DNA of 15,749 bases from an uncultured Holophagaceae bacterium (GCA_903890595.1 CAITBU010000335.1:1-15749); one strand, 5' to 3'; positions 7,206-15,605 are shown, counted from the stretch's first letter. Translations and numbers: made by a program. Notes: generated by a model from the sequence alone, not told the origin.

Positions 7206-9569
7206 CTAATTGCGGAGGGGCCGTCCCGATTTCAGGATGGACTCCATGCGGGCCTGGGTCTTCTCGTAGCTGCAGAGCCGGGCGAAGGCCTGGCGCTCCA
7301 GCTCGAGGATCCGGGTCTCGGAGATGTCCTGAACCGGGCTCACATCGCCCCCGGTGAGGATGGTGGCCAGCTCACCCATGATGATGCCGTCGTGCTCGCT
7401 GGCCAGGCCCTGGAGCTGGAAGTCCCGCACGGCGAACTTGAGGCCTTCGGCCCCACCGCGACCGGGCAGGCGCAGGGTGCGCTCCTGCACCGGCTGGAAG
7501 TCCGCAGCCATGGCCAGGACCTCCTGCTTGGCCTCGTGGAGCAGGAAGGTCTTGTTCATCACCCGGCGGTCCGTGCGGCGCAGGTAGCCGCCCCGCTGGG
7601 CCTCGTCGAAGCTCGTATGGACCACGGCGGTGCCGATGCCCTGGAAGGCCGCCTTCACCTTGGGCATGGGGCCCAGCTCGCCCTTGGCCGCCGCCGCCTC
7701 TTCCATGCGGAGCAGCATCTGGAGGCAGCCGCCCCCGGCGGGGATGACGCCCACGCCCACTTCCACCAGGCCGATGTAGAGCTCGGCGTGGCCCACCACC
7801 CGCTGGCAGGCCATGGTCAGCTCACAGCCGCCGCCCAGGGCCAGGTTGAAGGGCGCCGCCACCGTCGGGAACGGGGCGTAGGTCAGCATCCGAGCCGCAA
7901 ACTGCAGCCGGCGAGCCACCTCCTCGATGAGGTCGAACTGCCCTTCCTTGGCGGCGTTCAGCACCATCACCAGGTTGGCCCCGGCGCTGAAGTGCTGCCC
8001 CTGGTTGCCCACCACCAGGCCCTTGAAGCGGCCGGGGATGTGCTTCTGGATGGTCTCCTCCATCAGGCCGATGATGCCGTCGTCCAGGGCGTTCATCTTG
8101 CTGCGGAAGGCCAGGCAGGCCACGTCGTCGCCCAGGTCGATGAGCTGGCAGCTGCCGTTCTCGGCCACCACCTTGCCCTGACCCTCCTGGCGCTTGAGGA
8201 TCATCACCCGTCGGTCCTCGAGGATGGGATCGAAGGCCAGGGTCGTTGGGTTCAGCTGGGCTACCTGGACCCCGTGCTCCCAGCGGTAGAAGCCGGGGAT
8301 GCCCTTGGCCAGCATCTTGGCAACCAGCGGTGGCAGGGCGATGCCATCGAAGCTGAGGCGGGCCGCCACGCGCTCCAGGCCCAGGGTGTCCCACAGCTCG
8401 AAGGGGCCCAGCTCGAAGGCGAAGCCGTTGCGGATGGCCCGGTCCACGTTCAGGGGACCGTCGGTCACTTCACCCAGGCGGTTGACCGCATAGACCAGGT
8501 TGGGGGCGATGCAGCGCCAGGCCAGGCGGCCGGCCTCCGTGTCGCTGGTGAGCAGGGTGCGCACCTTCTCGGCGGGGTCGTCGATGCCCTTCAGCTCCTT
8601 GAGAATGGGCCAGTCCCTCTTCACCTGGGGGACGTACTCCCGGGTGGTGGCATCCAGGGCCAGGAAGGTCTTCTTGCCCTTGGCGTCCTTGGGGCCCTTC
8701 TTGAAGAAGCCCTGCTTCGTCTTGTTGCCCAGGAGCTTGTTGTCCAGCATGTACTGGAGCAGCTCCGGGAACTTGAAGACATCCCGCTCCTCGTCTGCAG
8801 GACAGAGGTCGTAGACGTTCTTGGCGGTGGCAGCGAGGATGTCCACGCCGGCCAGGTCCGCGGTGCGGAAGGCGGCGCTCTTGGCGCGCGCGGCAGCGTC
8901 ACCCAGCACCGTATCCACCACTTCGAAGGGAATCTTCTCCGCCAGGGCCATGTGCAGGGTGGCCATGATGCCGTGGATGCCGATGCGGTTGCCGATGAAG
9001 GTGGGGCTGTCGAAGGCCGGCACGACCTCCTTGCCCAGGCCCTCCTCCAGCCAGGTGCGGAAAGCCAGGGCCTCGGCGGGGTCAACCTCGGGACCGGTGA
9101 CGAACTCCAGCAGGCGGAGGTAGCGCACGGGGTTGAAGAAGTGCGTGATGACGAAGTGGCTGCGGAAGGCGTCGTTGCGGCCCTCCACCAGCAGCTTCAG
9201 GGGGATGCCGGAGGTGTTGGAGCTGATCCAGGCACCAGCTTTGAGGTGGGGCTCCAGGCGGCCATACAGCTCGCGCTTGATGGCCAGGTCCTCCTTGACC
9301 ACCTCCACCACCCAGTCGCAGTCCGCCAGCCGATCCAGGTGGTCCCGCAGGTTGCCGGGGCGGATCCGCTTCAGGAAGGCACCGTGCATGGCCAGGGCCG
9401 GCTTGCTCTTGGCCAGGGCCGCCAGGGCCCCCGCCGCCAGCTTGTCCGGCGCCGCGTCGTCAATGACGATGTCCAACAGCTCCACCTGGCAGCCCGCCGA
9501 AGCCACATGGGCCGCAATGCCCGACCCCATCACCCCCGACCCCAGCACACCAATCTTCAAAATGGCCAT
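7206..9569 (-). CDS. fadN: 3-hydroxyacyl-CoA dehydrogenase/enoyl-CoA hydratase (FadN type)
   Basis: Seen: 787 residues. The N-terminal half is the NAD-dependent dehydrogenase: GxGxxG at 10-15 (LGSGVMG), NTSGIPL at about 118-124, and the catalytic pair His143 (ITHFFNP) and Glu155 (LLEFV). The C-terminal part is a crotonase fold: GNQGQHFSAGANL at 521-533, then GGGCEL with Glu583 and LVEVGVGVIPAGGG with Glu603, matching both active-site acids of enoyl-CoA hydratase. Known: this order (dehydrogenase first, hydratase second) and length are those of Bacillus FadN, the reverse of E. coli FadB. It hydrates enoyl-CoA and oxidises 3-hydroxyacyl-CoA in beta-oxidation. The ATG at 9569 follows AAGGAG with 5-base spacing. 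The partner thiolase lies upstream, separated by the GxxExxY unit, and a strong terminator follows. Confidence 0.94.
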   Translation of the reverse strand: MAILKIGVLGSGVMGSGIAAHVASAGCQVELLDIVIDDAAPDKLAAGALAALAKSKPALAMHGAFLKRIRPGNLRDHLDRLADCDWVVEVVKEDLAIKRELYGRLEPHLKAGAWISSNTSGIPLKLLVEGRNDAFRSHFVITHFFNPVRYLRLLEFVTGPEVDPAEALAFRTWLEEGLGKEVVPAFDSPTFIGNRIGIHGIMATLHMALAEKIPFEVVDTVLGDAAARAKSAAFRTADLAGVDILAATAKNVYDLCPADEERDVFKFPELLQYMLDNKLLGNKTKQGFFKKGPKDAKGKKTFLALDATTREYVPQVKRDWPILKELKGIDDPAEKVRTLLTSDTEAGRLAWRCIAPNLVYAVNRLGEVTDGPLNVDRAIRNGFAFELGPFELWDTLGLERVAARLSFDGIALPPLVAKMLAKGIPGFYRWEHGVQVAQLNPTTLAFDPILEDRRVMILKRQEGQGKVVAENGSCQLIDLGDDVACLAFRSKMNALDDGIIGLMEETIQKHIPGRFKGLVVGNQGQHFSAGANLVMVLNAAKEGQFDLIEEVARRLQFAARMLTYAPFPTVAAPFNLALGGGCELTMACQRVVGHAELYIGLVEVGVGVIPAGGGCLQMLLRMEEAAAAKGELGPMPKVKAAFQGIGTAVVHTSFDEAQRGGYLRRTDRRVMNKTFLLHEAKQEVLAMAADFQPVQERTLRLPGRGGAEGLKFAVRDFQLQGLASEHDGIIMGELATILTGGDVSPVQDISETRILELERQAFARLCSYEKTQARMESILKSGRPLRN

Positions 9570-9574
9570 GACAA

Positions 9575-9580
9575 CTCCTT
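9575..9580 (-). promoter_or_regulatory. fadN ribosome binding site, abutting the GxxExxY repeat
   Basis: AAGGAG on the minus strand, 5 bases before the fadN ATG. It begins directly at the outer edge of the left inverted repeat (9581-9614), so the presumed insertion left the fadN translation signal intact. Confidence 0.8.
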
Positions 9581-9614
9581 TTAATCCACAGATTCCACAG
9601 ATTCCACAGATTTC
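9581..9614. repeat. Left inverted repeat of the GxxExxY unit (9-bp iterons)
   Basis: Read on the plus strand, three direct copies of a 9-base unit (first copy ending in CCACAG, then ATTCCACAG twice) begin TAATCCACAG at 9582. Bases 9582-9612 match the reverse complement of 10019-10049 at 29 of 31 positions. The repeat encodes the SVESVESVD tail and carries the GxxExxY stop codon at 9583-9581. Confidence 0.85.
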
Positions 9615-10003
9615 GCCTGGCGACTGTCGTGGGAGGAACCGACCATTCGCCGACTCTCGAGAGAACGTGCTCCAAAGTTGACGAGAAGGCCCACCGGAAG
9701 GGCTGTCGCCTTGAGGTAGTTCAGGATCTGGGCGTCTTCGTTAGGTCCCAGCCGAGCAAGGGCTTTCAGCTCGACGATCACTCTGTTGAAGCAAATAAAA
9801 TCGGCACGAAATCCCGTGTTCAAGGTCTGGCCCTTGTAGGTGATCGGGATCGGAACTTCCCGATTGAAAGGGATGTTCCGTGCCTGGAACTCGATGGCAA
9901 GCGCCTCCTGGTAGACAGGTTCCGAGTATCCACACCCAAGCACCCGGTGGACCTCCATGGCCGCACCGATGATGGCGTAGGTATCAGGGTCCTTGGGCTC
10001 CAC
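9581..10003 (-). CDS. GxxExxY protein (PD-(D/E)XK-like)
   Basis: Seen: 140 residues from GTG at 10003 (MEPKDPDTYAIIGAAMEVHR). The naming motif appears as GCGYSEPVYQEAL. A nuclease-like core follows as ADFICFNRVIVELKAL (Asp, then ExK). The fold ends with NFGARSLESRRMV. Known: GxxExxY (TIGR04256) proteins are small, often multicopy, and of unproven function; the D...ExK core suggests a PD-(D/E)XK fold. GTG at 10003 fits the usual family start and has AAGGA 4 bases upstream. A TTG at 10060 would add 19 residues, including QISQISQI, encoded by the right repeat, and would overlap the thiolase gene. The tail SVESVESVD is encoded by the left repeat. The gene sits between fadA and fadN, where it has no metabolic reason to be, and inverted repeats flank it, which suggests a mobile or passenger unit. 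Confidence 0.85.
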   Translation of the reverse strand: MEPKDPDTYAIIGAAMEVHRVLGCGYSEPVYQEALAIEFQARNIPFNREVPIPITYKGQTLNTGFRADFICFNRVIVELKALARLGPNEDAQILNYLKATALPVGLLVNFGARSLESRRMVGSSHDSRQAKSVESVESVD

Positions 10004-10015
10004 GGCGTCCTTGCT

Positions 10016-10049
10016 GAGAATCTGTGAAATCTGTGAAATCTGTGGATTA
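10016..10049. repeat. Right inverted repeat of the GxxExxY unit (9-bp iterons)
   Basis: On the minus strand this reads TAATCCACAG followed by two ATTTCACAG units and ATTCTC. It is the inverted counterpart of 9582-9614 (29 of 31 matches over the outer bases). Its outer TAA at 10049-10047 is the stop codon of the upstream thiolase. Confidence 0.85.
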
Positions 10050-11195
10050 CAGCTTTTCAATCACCGAAGCAATGCCCTGGCCGCCGCCGATGCACATGGT
10101 GGCGACGCCGTACTTGCCGCCATCGGTCTCGAGCCGGTGCAGGAGGGTGGTGAGGATGCGGGCACCGCTGGCACCCAGGGGGTGACCCACGGCGATGGCG
10201 CCGCCCCAGGCGTTCACCTTGGCGGGGTCATAGCCGCCCTCGCGGATCACGGCAAGGCTCTGGGCAGCGAAGGCTTCGTTCAGCTCCATGGCGTCCACCT
10301 GGTCGAGGGTCAGGCCCAGGCGGCCCAACACCTTCTTCACGGCGGGCACCGGGCCGATGCCCATGCGGTCCGGCTCCACGCCAGCCACAGCGCCACCCAG
10401 AATGCGGGCCCGGGGGCGGAGGCCCAGGGACTTGGCCAGGCCCTCTTCCATGACCAGGAGGAAGGCTGCCCCGTCGGTGATGGGGCTGCTGTTCCCGGCA
10501 GTGACATTGCCCCCCGCCAGGAAGGCGGCCTTCAGCTCGCCCAGCTTCTCGACGCTGGTATCGGCCCGCACGCACTCGTCCCGCTGCAGGGTGATGGGCT
10601 TCCCGTCCAGGCCCTGGGTCTCGAAGGGGACCACTTCCCGGTCGAACTTTCCGGCCTGCCAGGCCGCTGCGGCCTTCTGGTGGCTGAGGCAGGCGAACTC
10701 GTCCTGCTCCCGGCGGGTGATGCCGTACTCCTTGGCCAGGTTCTCGGCGGTGATGCCCATGGAGCAGTAGGCCTCGGGGTAGTGCTCGGCGAGGAAGGGA
10801 TCCACGCTGGGGTTGAAGCCCATCATGGGGACCTTGGACATGCTCTCCACACCTCCGGCGAGGAAGAGGTCGCCCTGCCCGGCAGCGATGGCCCGGGCGG
10901 CCATGAGCATGGCCTCCTGGCTGCTGCCGCAGAAGCGGTTGATGGTGGCGGCACCAGCGGTGATGGGCAGACCAGCCCGGAAGCTGACCATGCGGGCCAG
11001 GTTCATGCCCTGTTCACCTTCAGGCATGGCACAGCCCACCAGCACGTCCTCGAGGGCCGACCAGTCGGCGAGCAGGGGCTTGATGGCTGCCAGCACGGCG
11101 GCGCCCAGGTGCTCCGGGCGGGTGGCGGCGTAGGCCCCCCTGATGCCCCTACCGATGGGGGTTCGCTTGGCTTCGACGATGACGGCTGATCGCAT
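10047..11195 (-). CDS. fadA: Acetyl-CoA acyltransferase (thiolase, FadA type)
   Basis: Seen: 382 residues from ATG at 11195 (MRSAVIVEAKRTPIGRG), with GGGAGG 4 bases upstream. The three catalytic residues are present: Cys89 in NRFCGSSQEA, His338 in AVGHPLGASG and Cys368 in MCIGGGQG. NEAFAAQS is also present. Known: these define the thiolase family, which cleaves 3-ketoacyl-CoA with CoA to acetyl-CoA and a shortened acyl-CoA. The FadN-type partner downstream and the shared strand support the degradative (FadA) role over a biosynthetic one. Some thiolases near such genes are general acetyl-CoA acetyltransferases, so the substrate length is not certain. The gene is the first of its operon and is divergent from moxR. 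Its stop codon is the first triplet of the GxxExxY repeat. A longer upstream reading frame exists but lacks thiolase homology. Confidence 0.94.
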   Translation of the reverse strand: MRSAVIVEAKRTPIGRGIRGAYAATRPEHLGAAVLAAIKPLLADWSALEDVLVGCAMPEGEQGMNLARMVSFRAGLPITAGAATINRFCGSSQEAMLMAARAIAAGQGDLFLAGGVESMSKVPMMGFNPSVDPFLAEHYPEAYCSMGITAENLAKEYGITRREQDEFACLSHQKAAAAWQAGKFDREVVPFETQGLDGKPITLQRDECVRADTSVEKLGELKAAFLAGGNVTAGNSSPITDGAAFLLVMEEGLAKSLGLRPRARILGGAVAGVEPDRMGIGPVPAVKKVLGRLGLTLDQVDAMELNEAFAAQSLAVIREGGYDPAKVNAWGGAIAVGHPLGASGARILTTLLHRLETDGGKYGVATMCIGGGQGIASVIEKL

Positions 11196-11343
11196 GGGGC
11201 CTCCCGGTGTGAATAAACCTCTGGTCTTGGCTGGGAGGAGCCTAGCACCGGGCCCGGATGCCCGTCCCCACTTACCGTGGGTCAACGGGCGTGTTGCCCG
11301 GCGCTTATTCCAGTCAAGATGGGAGGACCCCCCGGGATCCCCC
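11196..11343. promoter_or_regulatory. Divergent intergenic region between the thiolase and moxR genes
   Basis: 148 bases must hold promoters for both directions. I see a 10-bp palindrome CCGGGCCCGG near 11252-11261 and a CGGGC/GCCCG hairpin near 11286-11300. On the minus strand there are TTGACT and TTGACC hexamers, but neither has a convincing -10 box at normal spacing. No known fatty-acid regulator operator is recognisable. Confidence 0.45.
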
Positions 11344-12297
<954 letters not shown>

Positions 12298-12314
12298 CTT
12301 TGCTGTTCCTTGGG

Positions 12315-12344
12315 TTGACCCCCGCCTCCGGGGTGGGGCAGACT
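12315..12344 (+). promoter_or_regulatory. Candidate sigma-70 promoter for the leader ORF and ABC genes
   Basis: TTGACC at 12315-12320 and CAGACT at 12339-12344 are spaced by 18 bases; the -10 box is poor (3 of 6). The spacer contains a CCCCGCC/GGTGGGG stem (12320-12338, one G-U pair). Transcription would start about 25 bases before the leader ORF. Confidence 0.3.
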
Positions 12345-12376
12345 GGCCTTGGCCCAGCGGCCGGAAAGGAGGTTCC

Positions 12377-12430
12377 ATGGGACGACATGCTGATCTCTCC
12401 GAACCTCCGTCGAGACGCGCCGCCCGCTGA
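12377..12430 (+). CDS. Leader-like small ORF upstream of the ABC genes (17 aa)
   Basis: Seen: ATG at 12377 preceded by AAAGGAGG (12365-12372) with a 4-base gap, the strongest ribosome binding site in the window. It encodes MGRHADLSEPPSRRAAR and stops at 12428. Its codons (GGA, CGA, CAT, GCT, GAT, AGA) differ from the G/C-ending codons of the neighbours. The permease start is 56 bases downstream and lacks a good ribosome binding site. From memory, short leader peptides with an R-H-(V/A)-D-L motif occur upstream of sulfur-related genes in actinobacteria. The RHADL here resembles them, so translation of this ORF may control the ABC genes. A functional role is inference. Confidence 0.55.
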   Translation: MGRHADLSEPPSRRAAR

Positions 12431-12485
12431 GGTGGCATCCGACTGCTCTTCCGCATCCGCACTCTGAACGGGACAGCGGCGCACC

Positions 12486-14267
12486 ATGATGCGCCCCGTC
12501 CTCTCCTCCGGACCGGCCATGATCCATCGCTTGCTCGACAGCGTCTGGGGCCAGGCGACCAACCTCCTGACCGCCCCCATCCGCCACAAACGGTGGATCG
12601 ATCTCCTTGTGCTCGCCGCCATGGGCAGCACCCTGGCGGCGCTGTGGTACGTGGGCCTGGAGTGGACCGCGGTGCAGCGGCACACGGTGACCATCTCCCT
12701 GAGCGCCTGGGCCCTGCCCAAGTACCTGCTGCTCTCCCTCATCCGCGCCATCGCCGCCTATGCCCTGTCCCTCACCTTCACCCTGGTGGTGGCCTACTGG
12801 GCCGCCAAGGACCCCGTGGCCGAGCGGATCCTGGTGCCCATCCTGGACATCCTGCAGAGCGTCCCCCTGCTGGCCTTCCTGCCGCCCGTCCTGCTGGTCA
12901 TGCTCACCCTGTTCCCCCGCAGCAACGTGGGCCTGGAGCTGTCGGCGGTGCTGCTCATCGTCACCTGCCAGGCCTGGAACATGGCCTTCAGCTTCTACCA
13001 GAGCCTCAAGGCCCTCCCCAAGGACCTGGAGGAGACCGCAGCCCTCTACGGCTTCACCTGGTTGCAGAAGCTGCGCCTGGTGGAGCTGCCTTTCGCCACG
13101 CCGGGGCTGGTGTGGAACTCCATGGTGAGTGTGGCCAACAGCTGGTTCTTCCTCATGTCCGCCGAGGCCTTCAAGGCTGGCGACAAGAACTTCCAGCTGC
13201 CGGGGGTCGGGTCCTACATGAACGCTGCGGTGGAGCAGGGCAACGGCCGGGCCCAGGTCTACGCCATTCTCACCATGCTGGCCCTGGTGGTGCTCCTGGA
13301 TCAGCTGGTGTGGCGGCCCGTGGTGGCCTGGTCCCAGCGCTTCCAGGTGGACGAAGGCGCCGAGGTCGAACCCGAAGTGAACTGGCTCCTGCGCTTCCTG
13401 CGCCGCTCCCGGCTGCTGCGCTGGTTGGAGGCCCGCCGCAACCACCGCCTGCACCTGCGGCGGCCTCGGCCAGCCCTCCTGAAGAGGGCGGAGGAAGGGA
13501 TCACCCGGCCCGGCCGGCTGGCACCGTGGTTCGCGGGCTCGGCCTTGCTGGTGGTCATCGGCCTCCTGGCCCTGGGCGGCCTCTCCGTGGTGCGCCTGCT
13601 GGTGGATGTGCGCCCCGCCCAGTGGCTGCACCTCCTGAAGGCCGGTGGGGCGTCCCTCTCGCGGGTGCTGCTCTCCACCTTCCTGGCCACCCTCTGGACC
13701 CTGCCCGTGGGCCTCTGGATCGGGATGTCGCCCAAGTGGTCCCGCCGCCTCCAGTCCGTGGTGCAGGTGGCGGCCTCCTTCCCCTCCTCGCTGATCTTCG
13801 CCAGCCTCATCCTGGTGTTCCAGGGCATGGGCATCGGCCTGGGGGTCAGCTGCGTGCTCCTGATGGTGCTGTCCACCCAGTGGTACCTGCTCTTCAACAT
13901 CATCGCCGGGGCCCAGGCCATCCCCATGGAGCTGCGGGAGGCCTCCCGGGCCTTCCGGCTCTCCCTGTGGCGACGCTGCTGGAGCCTCTACTTCCCCGCC
14001 GTGTTCCCCTTCCTGGTCACGGGCTGGGTCACCGCCACCGGCGGCGCCTGGAATGCCAGCATCGTGACCGAGATCGTCACCGCCAAGCACCAGACCCTGC
14101 GCACCCTCGGGCTGGGGGCAGAGGTCGTCCTCGCCACAGACCGGGGCTCCATGCCGGACCTGGCCGCCAGCGCCCTGCTCATGGCAGGCCTGGTGGTGCT
14201 CTTCAACCGCCTCGTCTGGGGCCCCCTCTACCGGCTGGCGGAAACCCGCTACGCCATGAACCGCTGA
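12486..14267 (+). CDS. Fused double-domain ABC transporter permease (NitT/TauT-like)
   Basis: Seen: 593 residues forming two permease units in one chain. Hydrophobic segments cluster at about 40-285 and 347-580, joined by a basic linker at about 300-345 (FLRRSRLLRWLEARRNHRLHLRRPR). Each half carries an EAA loop for the ATPase: ETAALYGFTWLQKLRLVELPFATP (about 183-206) and REASRAFRLSLWRRCWSLYFPAVFP (about 484-508). Known: the layout fits the binding-protein-dependent permeases of the nitrate/sulfonate/bicarbonate group, and two-unit fusions with an ATPase partner occur in several phyla without assigned substrate. The ATPase gene follows directly. No substrate-binding protein lies nearby, so substrate and direction are unknown. 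Start is ATG at 12486 or 12489 (or 12519); an in-frame stop at 12465 excludes longer forms. Confidence 0.88.
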   Translation: MMRPVLSSGPAMIHRLLDSVWGQATNLLTAPIRHKRWIDLLVLAAMGSTLAALWYVGLEWTAVQRHTVTISLSAWALPKYLLLSLIRAIAAYALSLTFTLVVAYWAAKDPVAERILVPILDILQSVPLLAFLPPVLLVMLTLFPRSNVGLELSAVLLIVTCQAWNMAFSFYQSLKALPKDLEETAALYGFTWLQKLRLVELPFATPGLVWNSMVSVANSWFFLMSAEAFKAGDKNFQLPGVGSYMNAAVEQGNGRAQVYAILTMLALVVLLDQLVWRPVVAWSQRFQVDEGAEVEPEVNWLLRFLRRSRLLRWLEARRNHRLHLRRPRPALLKRAEEGITRPGRLAPWFAGSALLVVIGLLALGGLSVVRLLVDVRPAQWLHLLKAGGASLSRVLLSTFLATLWTLPVGLWIGMSPKWSRRLQSVVQVAASFPSSLIFASLILVFQGMGIGLGVSCVLLMVLSTQWYLLFNIIAGAQAIPMELREASRAFRLSLWRRCWSLYFPAVFPFLVTGWVTATGGAWNASIVTEIVTAKHQTLRTLGLGAEVVLATDRGSMPDLAASALLMAGLVVLFNRLVWGPLYRLAETRYAMNR

Positions 14268-14274
14268 GGTGCAC

Positions 14275-15570
14275 ATGCAGCTACCCTTCGGTGCCCCCAT
14301 CTGCGAGCTCCGCAACGTCCAGATGCGCTTCCCCAGCGGCAAAGGCAAGGTCCAGCGCGTGCTGGAGGACATCCTGCTGGACGTGCGGCCCGACGAGATC
14401 CTGTCCATCATCGGCCCCAACGGCTCTGGCAAGTCCACCCTGCTGCGCCTGCTCTCAGGCCTGCTGGAGCCCACCCAGGGCGAGGTGCTCTACCACGGCG
14501 ACCGCATGACGGGGCTCAACCCGGGCGTGGCGGTGGTGTTCCAGACCTTTGCCCTCTACCCCTGGATGACCGTGGAAGAGAACGTCCGGGTGGTGTTGCG
14601 GGCCCGGGACCTGCCGGAGGGCGAGGTGCGGGAGCGCGCCCACCAGGCCATCCGCAAGGTGGGTCTCGAGGGCTTCGAGGAGGCCTACCCCCGGGAGCTG
14701 AGCCGCGGCACCAAGCAGCGCGTGGGTGTGGCCCGCGCCCTGGCAGTGGACCCCGAGATCCTGGTCATGGACGAGCCCTTCAGCCAGGTGGACGCCCTCA
14801 CAGCGGAGGCCCTGCGAGCGGAGCTGCTGGACATCTGGGCCGATGCGGAGCGCAACCCCTCCTCCATCGTCATGGTGAGCCAGTCCATCCGCGAGGCCCT
14901 GCTCATGGCGGACCGGGTGGCCATCCTCTCGGGCATCCCTGGCACCGTGCGCACGGTGGTGGAGGTGCCCCTGCCCCGCCCTCGGGACAGCCGCTCGCCC
15001 GAGTTCATGAAGCTGGTGGACCACATCCACGACATCATCACCAGCGCGGAGCTGCCGGACATCCACGTCACGACCCCCATGCCCTCCTCCTCCCAGGAGG
15101 ATCCCGTGGAGCCCCTGCCCCTGGTGCAGAGCGCCGACATCCTGGGCCTCCTGGAGTTCCTGGAAGCCCAGGGCGGCACCAGTGACCTGTTCCAGGTGGC
15201 CTCCCACACGCACGTCCCCTTCGACCGGGTGCTCACCACGGTGAAGGCCGCCGAGATGCTCGACCTGGTGGACACCCCCAAGCGCGGCGTGCTGCTGACG
15301 GCCCTGGGCAAGCGCTTCGTGAACGCCAACATGGACGACCGCAAGGACCTCTGGCGCGCTCAGCTGCTGGAGCTCCGCCTGTTCCGGGTGGTGTGCCAGA
15401 TGATGGAGCTGGAGGACGGCGAGCTGCCCAAGGAGGCCCTGCTCGTGGAGCTGGCCACCCGCCTGCCCATGGAGGACCCCGAGCAGACCTTCGAGACCCT
15501 GGTGGGCTGGGGCCGCTTCGGTGAGCTCTTCGCCTACCGCGAAGAGCGCGGCGTCCTTACGCCGGAATAG
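14275..15570 (+). CDS. ABC transporter ATPase with C-terminal AAA-associated domain
   Basis: Seen: 431 residues. Walker A GPNGSGKST at 47-55, Q-loop Gln90 (VVFQTF), signature LSRGTKQRV at 142-150, Walker B ILVMDEP at 162-168 and D-loop QVDALT. The usual H-loop His is Gln203 (VSQSIREALLMADRV), and the signature has Arg instead of the first Gly. Residues about 283-425 form an extra domain with a winged-helix look (DLFQVASHTHVPFDRVLTTVKAAEMLDLVDTPKRG, LLTALGKRF cut here for brevity). Known: such C-terminal AAA-associated domains (PF09821-like) occur on NitT/TauT-type ATPases. ATG at 14275 is preferred over GTG at 14269 because GAGG at 14266-14269 has 5-base spacing. The gene starts 7 bases after the permease stop and forms an operon with it; a terminator follows. 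Confidence 0.9.
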   Translation: MQLPFGAPICELRNVQMRFPSGKGKVQRVLEDILLDVRPDEILSIIGPNGSGKSTLLRLLSGLLEPTQGEVLYHGDRMTGLNPGVAVVFQTFALYPWMTVEENVRVVLRARDLPEGEVRERAHQAIRKVGLEGFEEAYPRELSRGTKQRVGVARALAVDPEILVMDEPFSQVDALTAEALRAELLDIWADAERNPSSIVMVSQSIREALLMADRVAILSGIPGTVRTVVEVPLPRPRDSRSPEFMKLVDHIHDIITSAELPDIHVTTPMPSSSQEDPVEPLPLVQSADILGLLEFLEAQGGTSDLFQVASHTHVPFDRVLTTVKAAEMLDLVDTPKRGVLLTALGKRFVNANMDDRKDLWRAQLLELRLFRVVCQMMELEDGELPKEALLVELATRLPMEDPEQTFETLVGWGRFGELFAYREERGVLTPE

Positions 15571-15580
15571 CGCCTAGCCG

Positions 15581-15604
15581 AGCGCCTTGCTTCAAGGGCT
15601 TTTT
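15581..15604 (+). terminator. Rho-independent terminator of the ABC operon
   Basis: AGCGCCTTG (15581-15589) pairs with CAAGGGCT (15593-15600) with one bulged G and a CTT loop, followed by TTTTT (15600-15604). It lies 10 bases after the ATPase stop codon. Confidence 0.75.
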
Positions 15605-15605
15605 G

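Noticed and set aside
7053..9584. Long plus-strand frame of 843 codons opposite fadN
   Set aside because: It is a mirror frame caused by G/C-ending codons. The opposite strand shows complete catalytic motifs, this one only low-complexity Gly/Ala/His/Gln-rich text.
9582..9614. Possible CRISPR-like array from the three 9-bp repeats
   Set aside because: The units are contiguous, 9 bases long and have no spacers; the counterpart is inverted, not direct.
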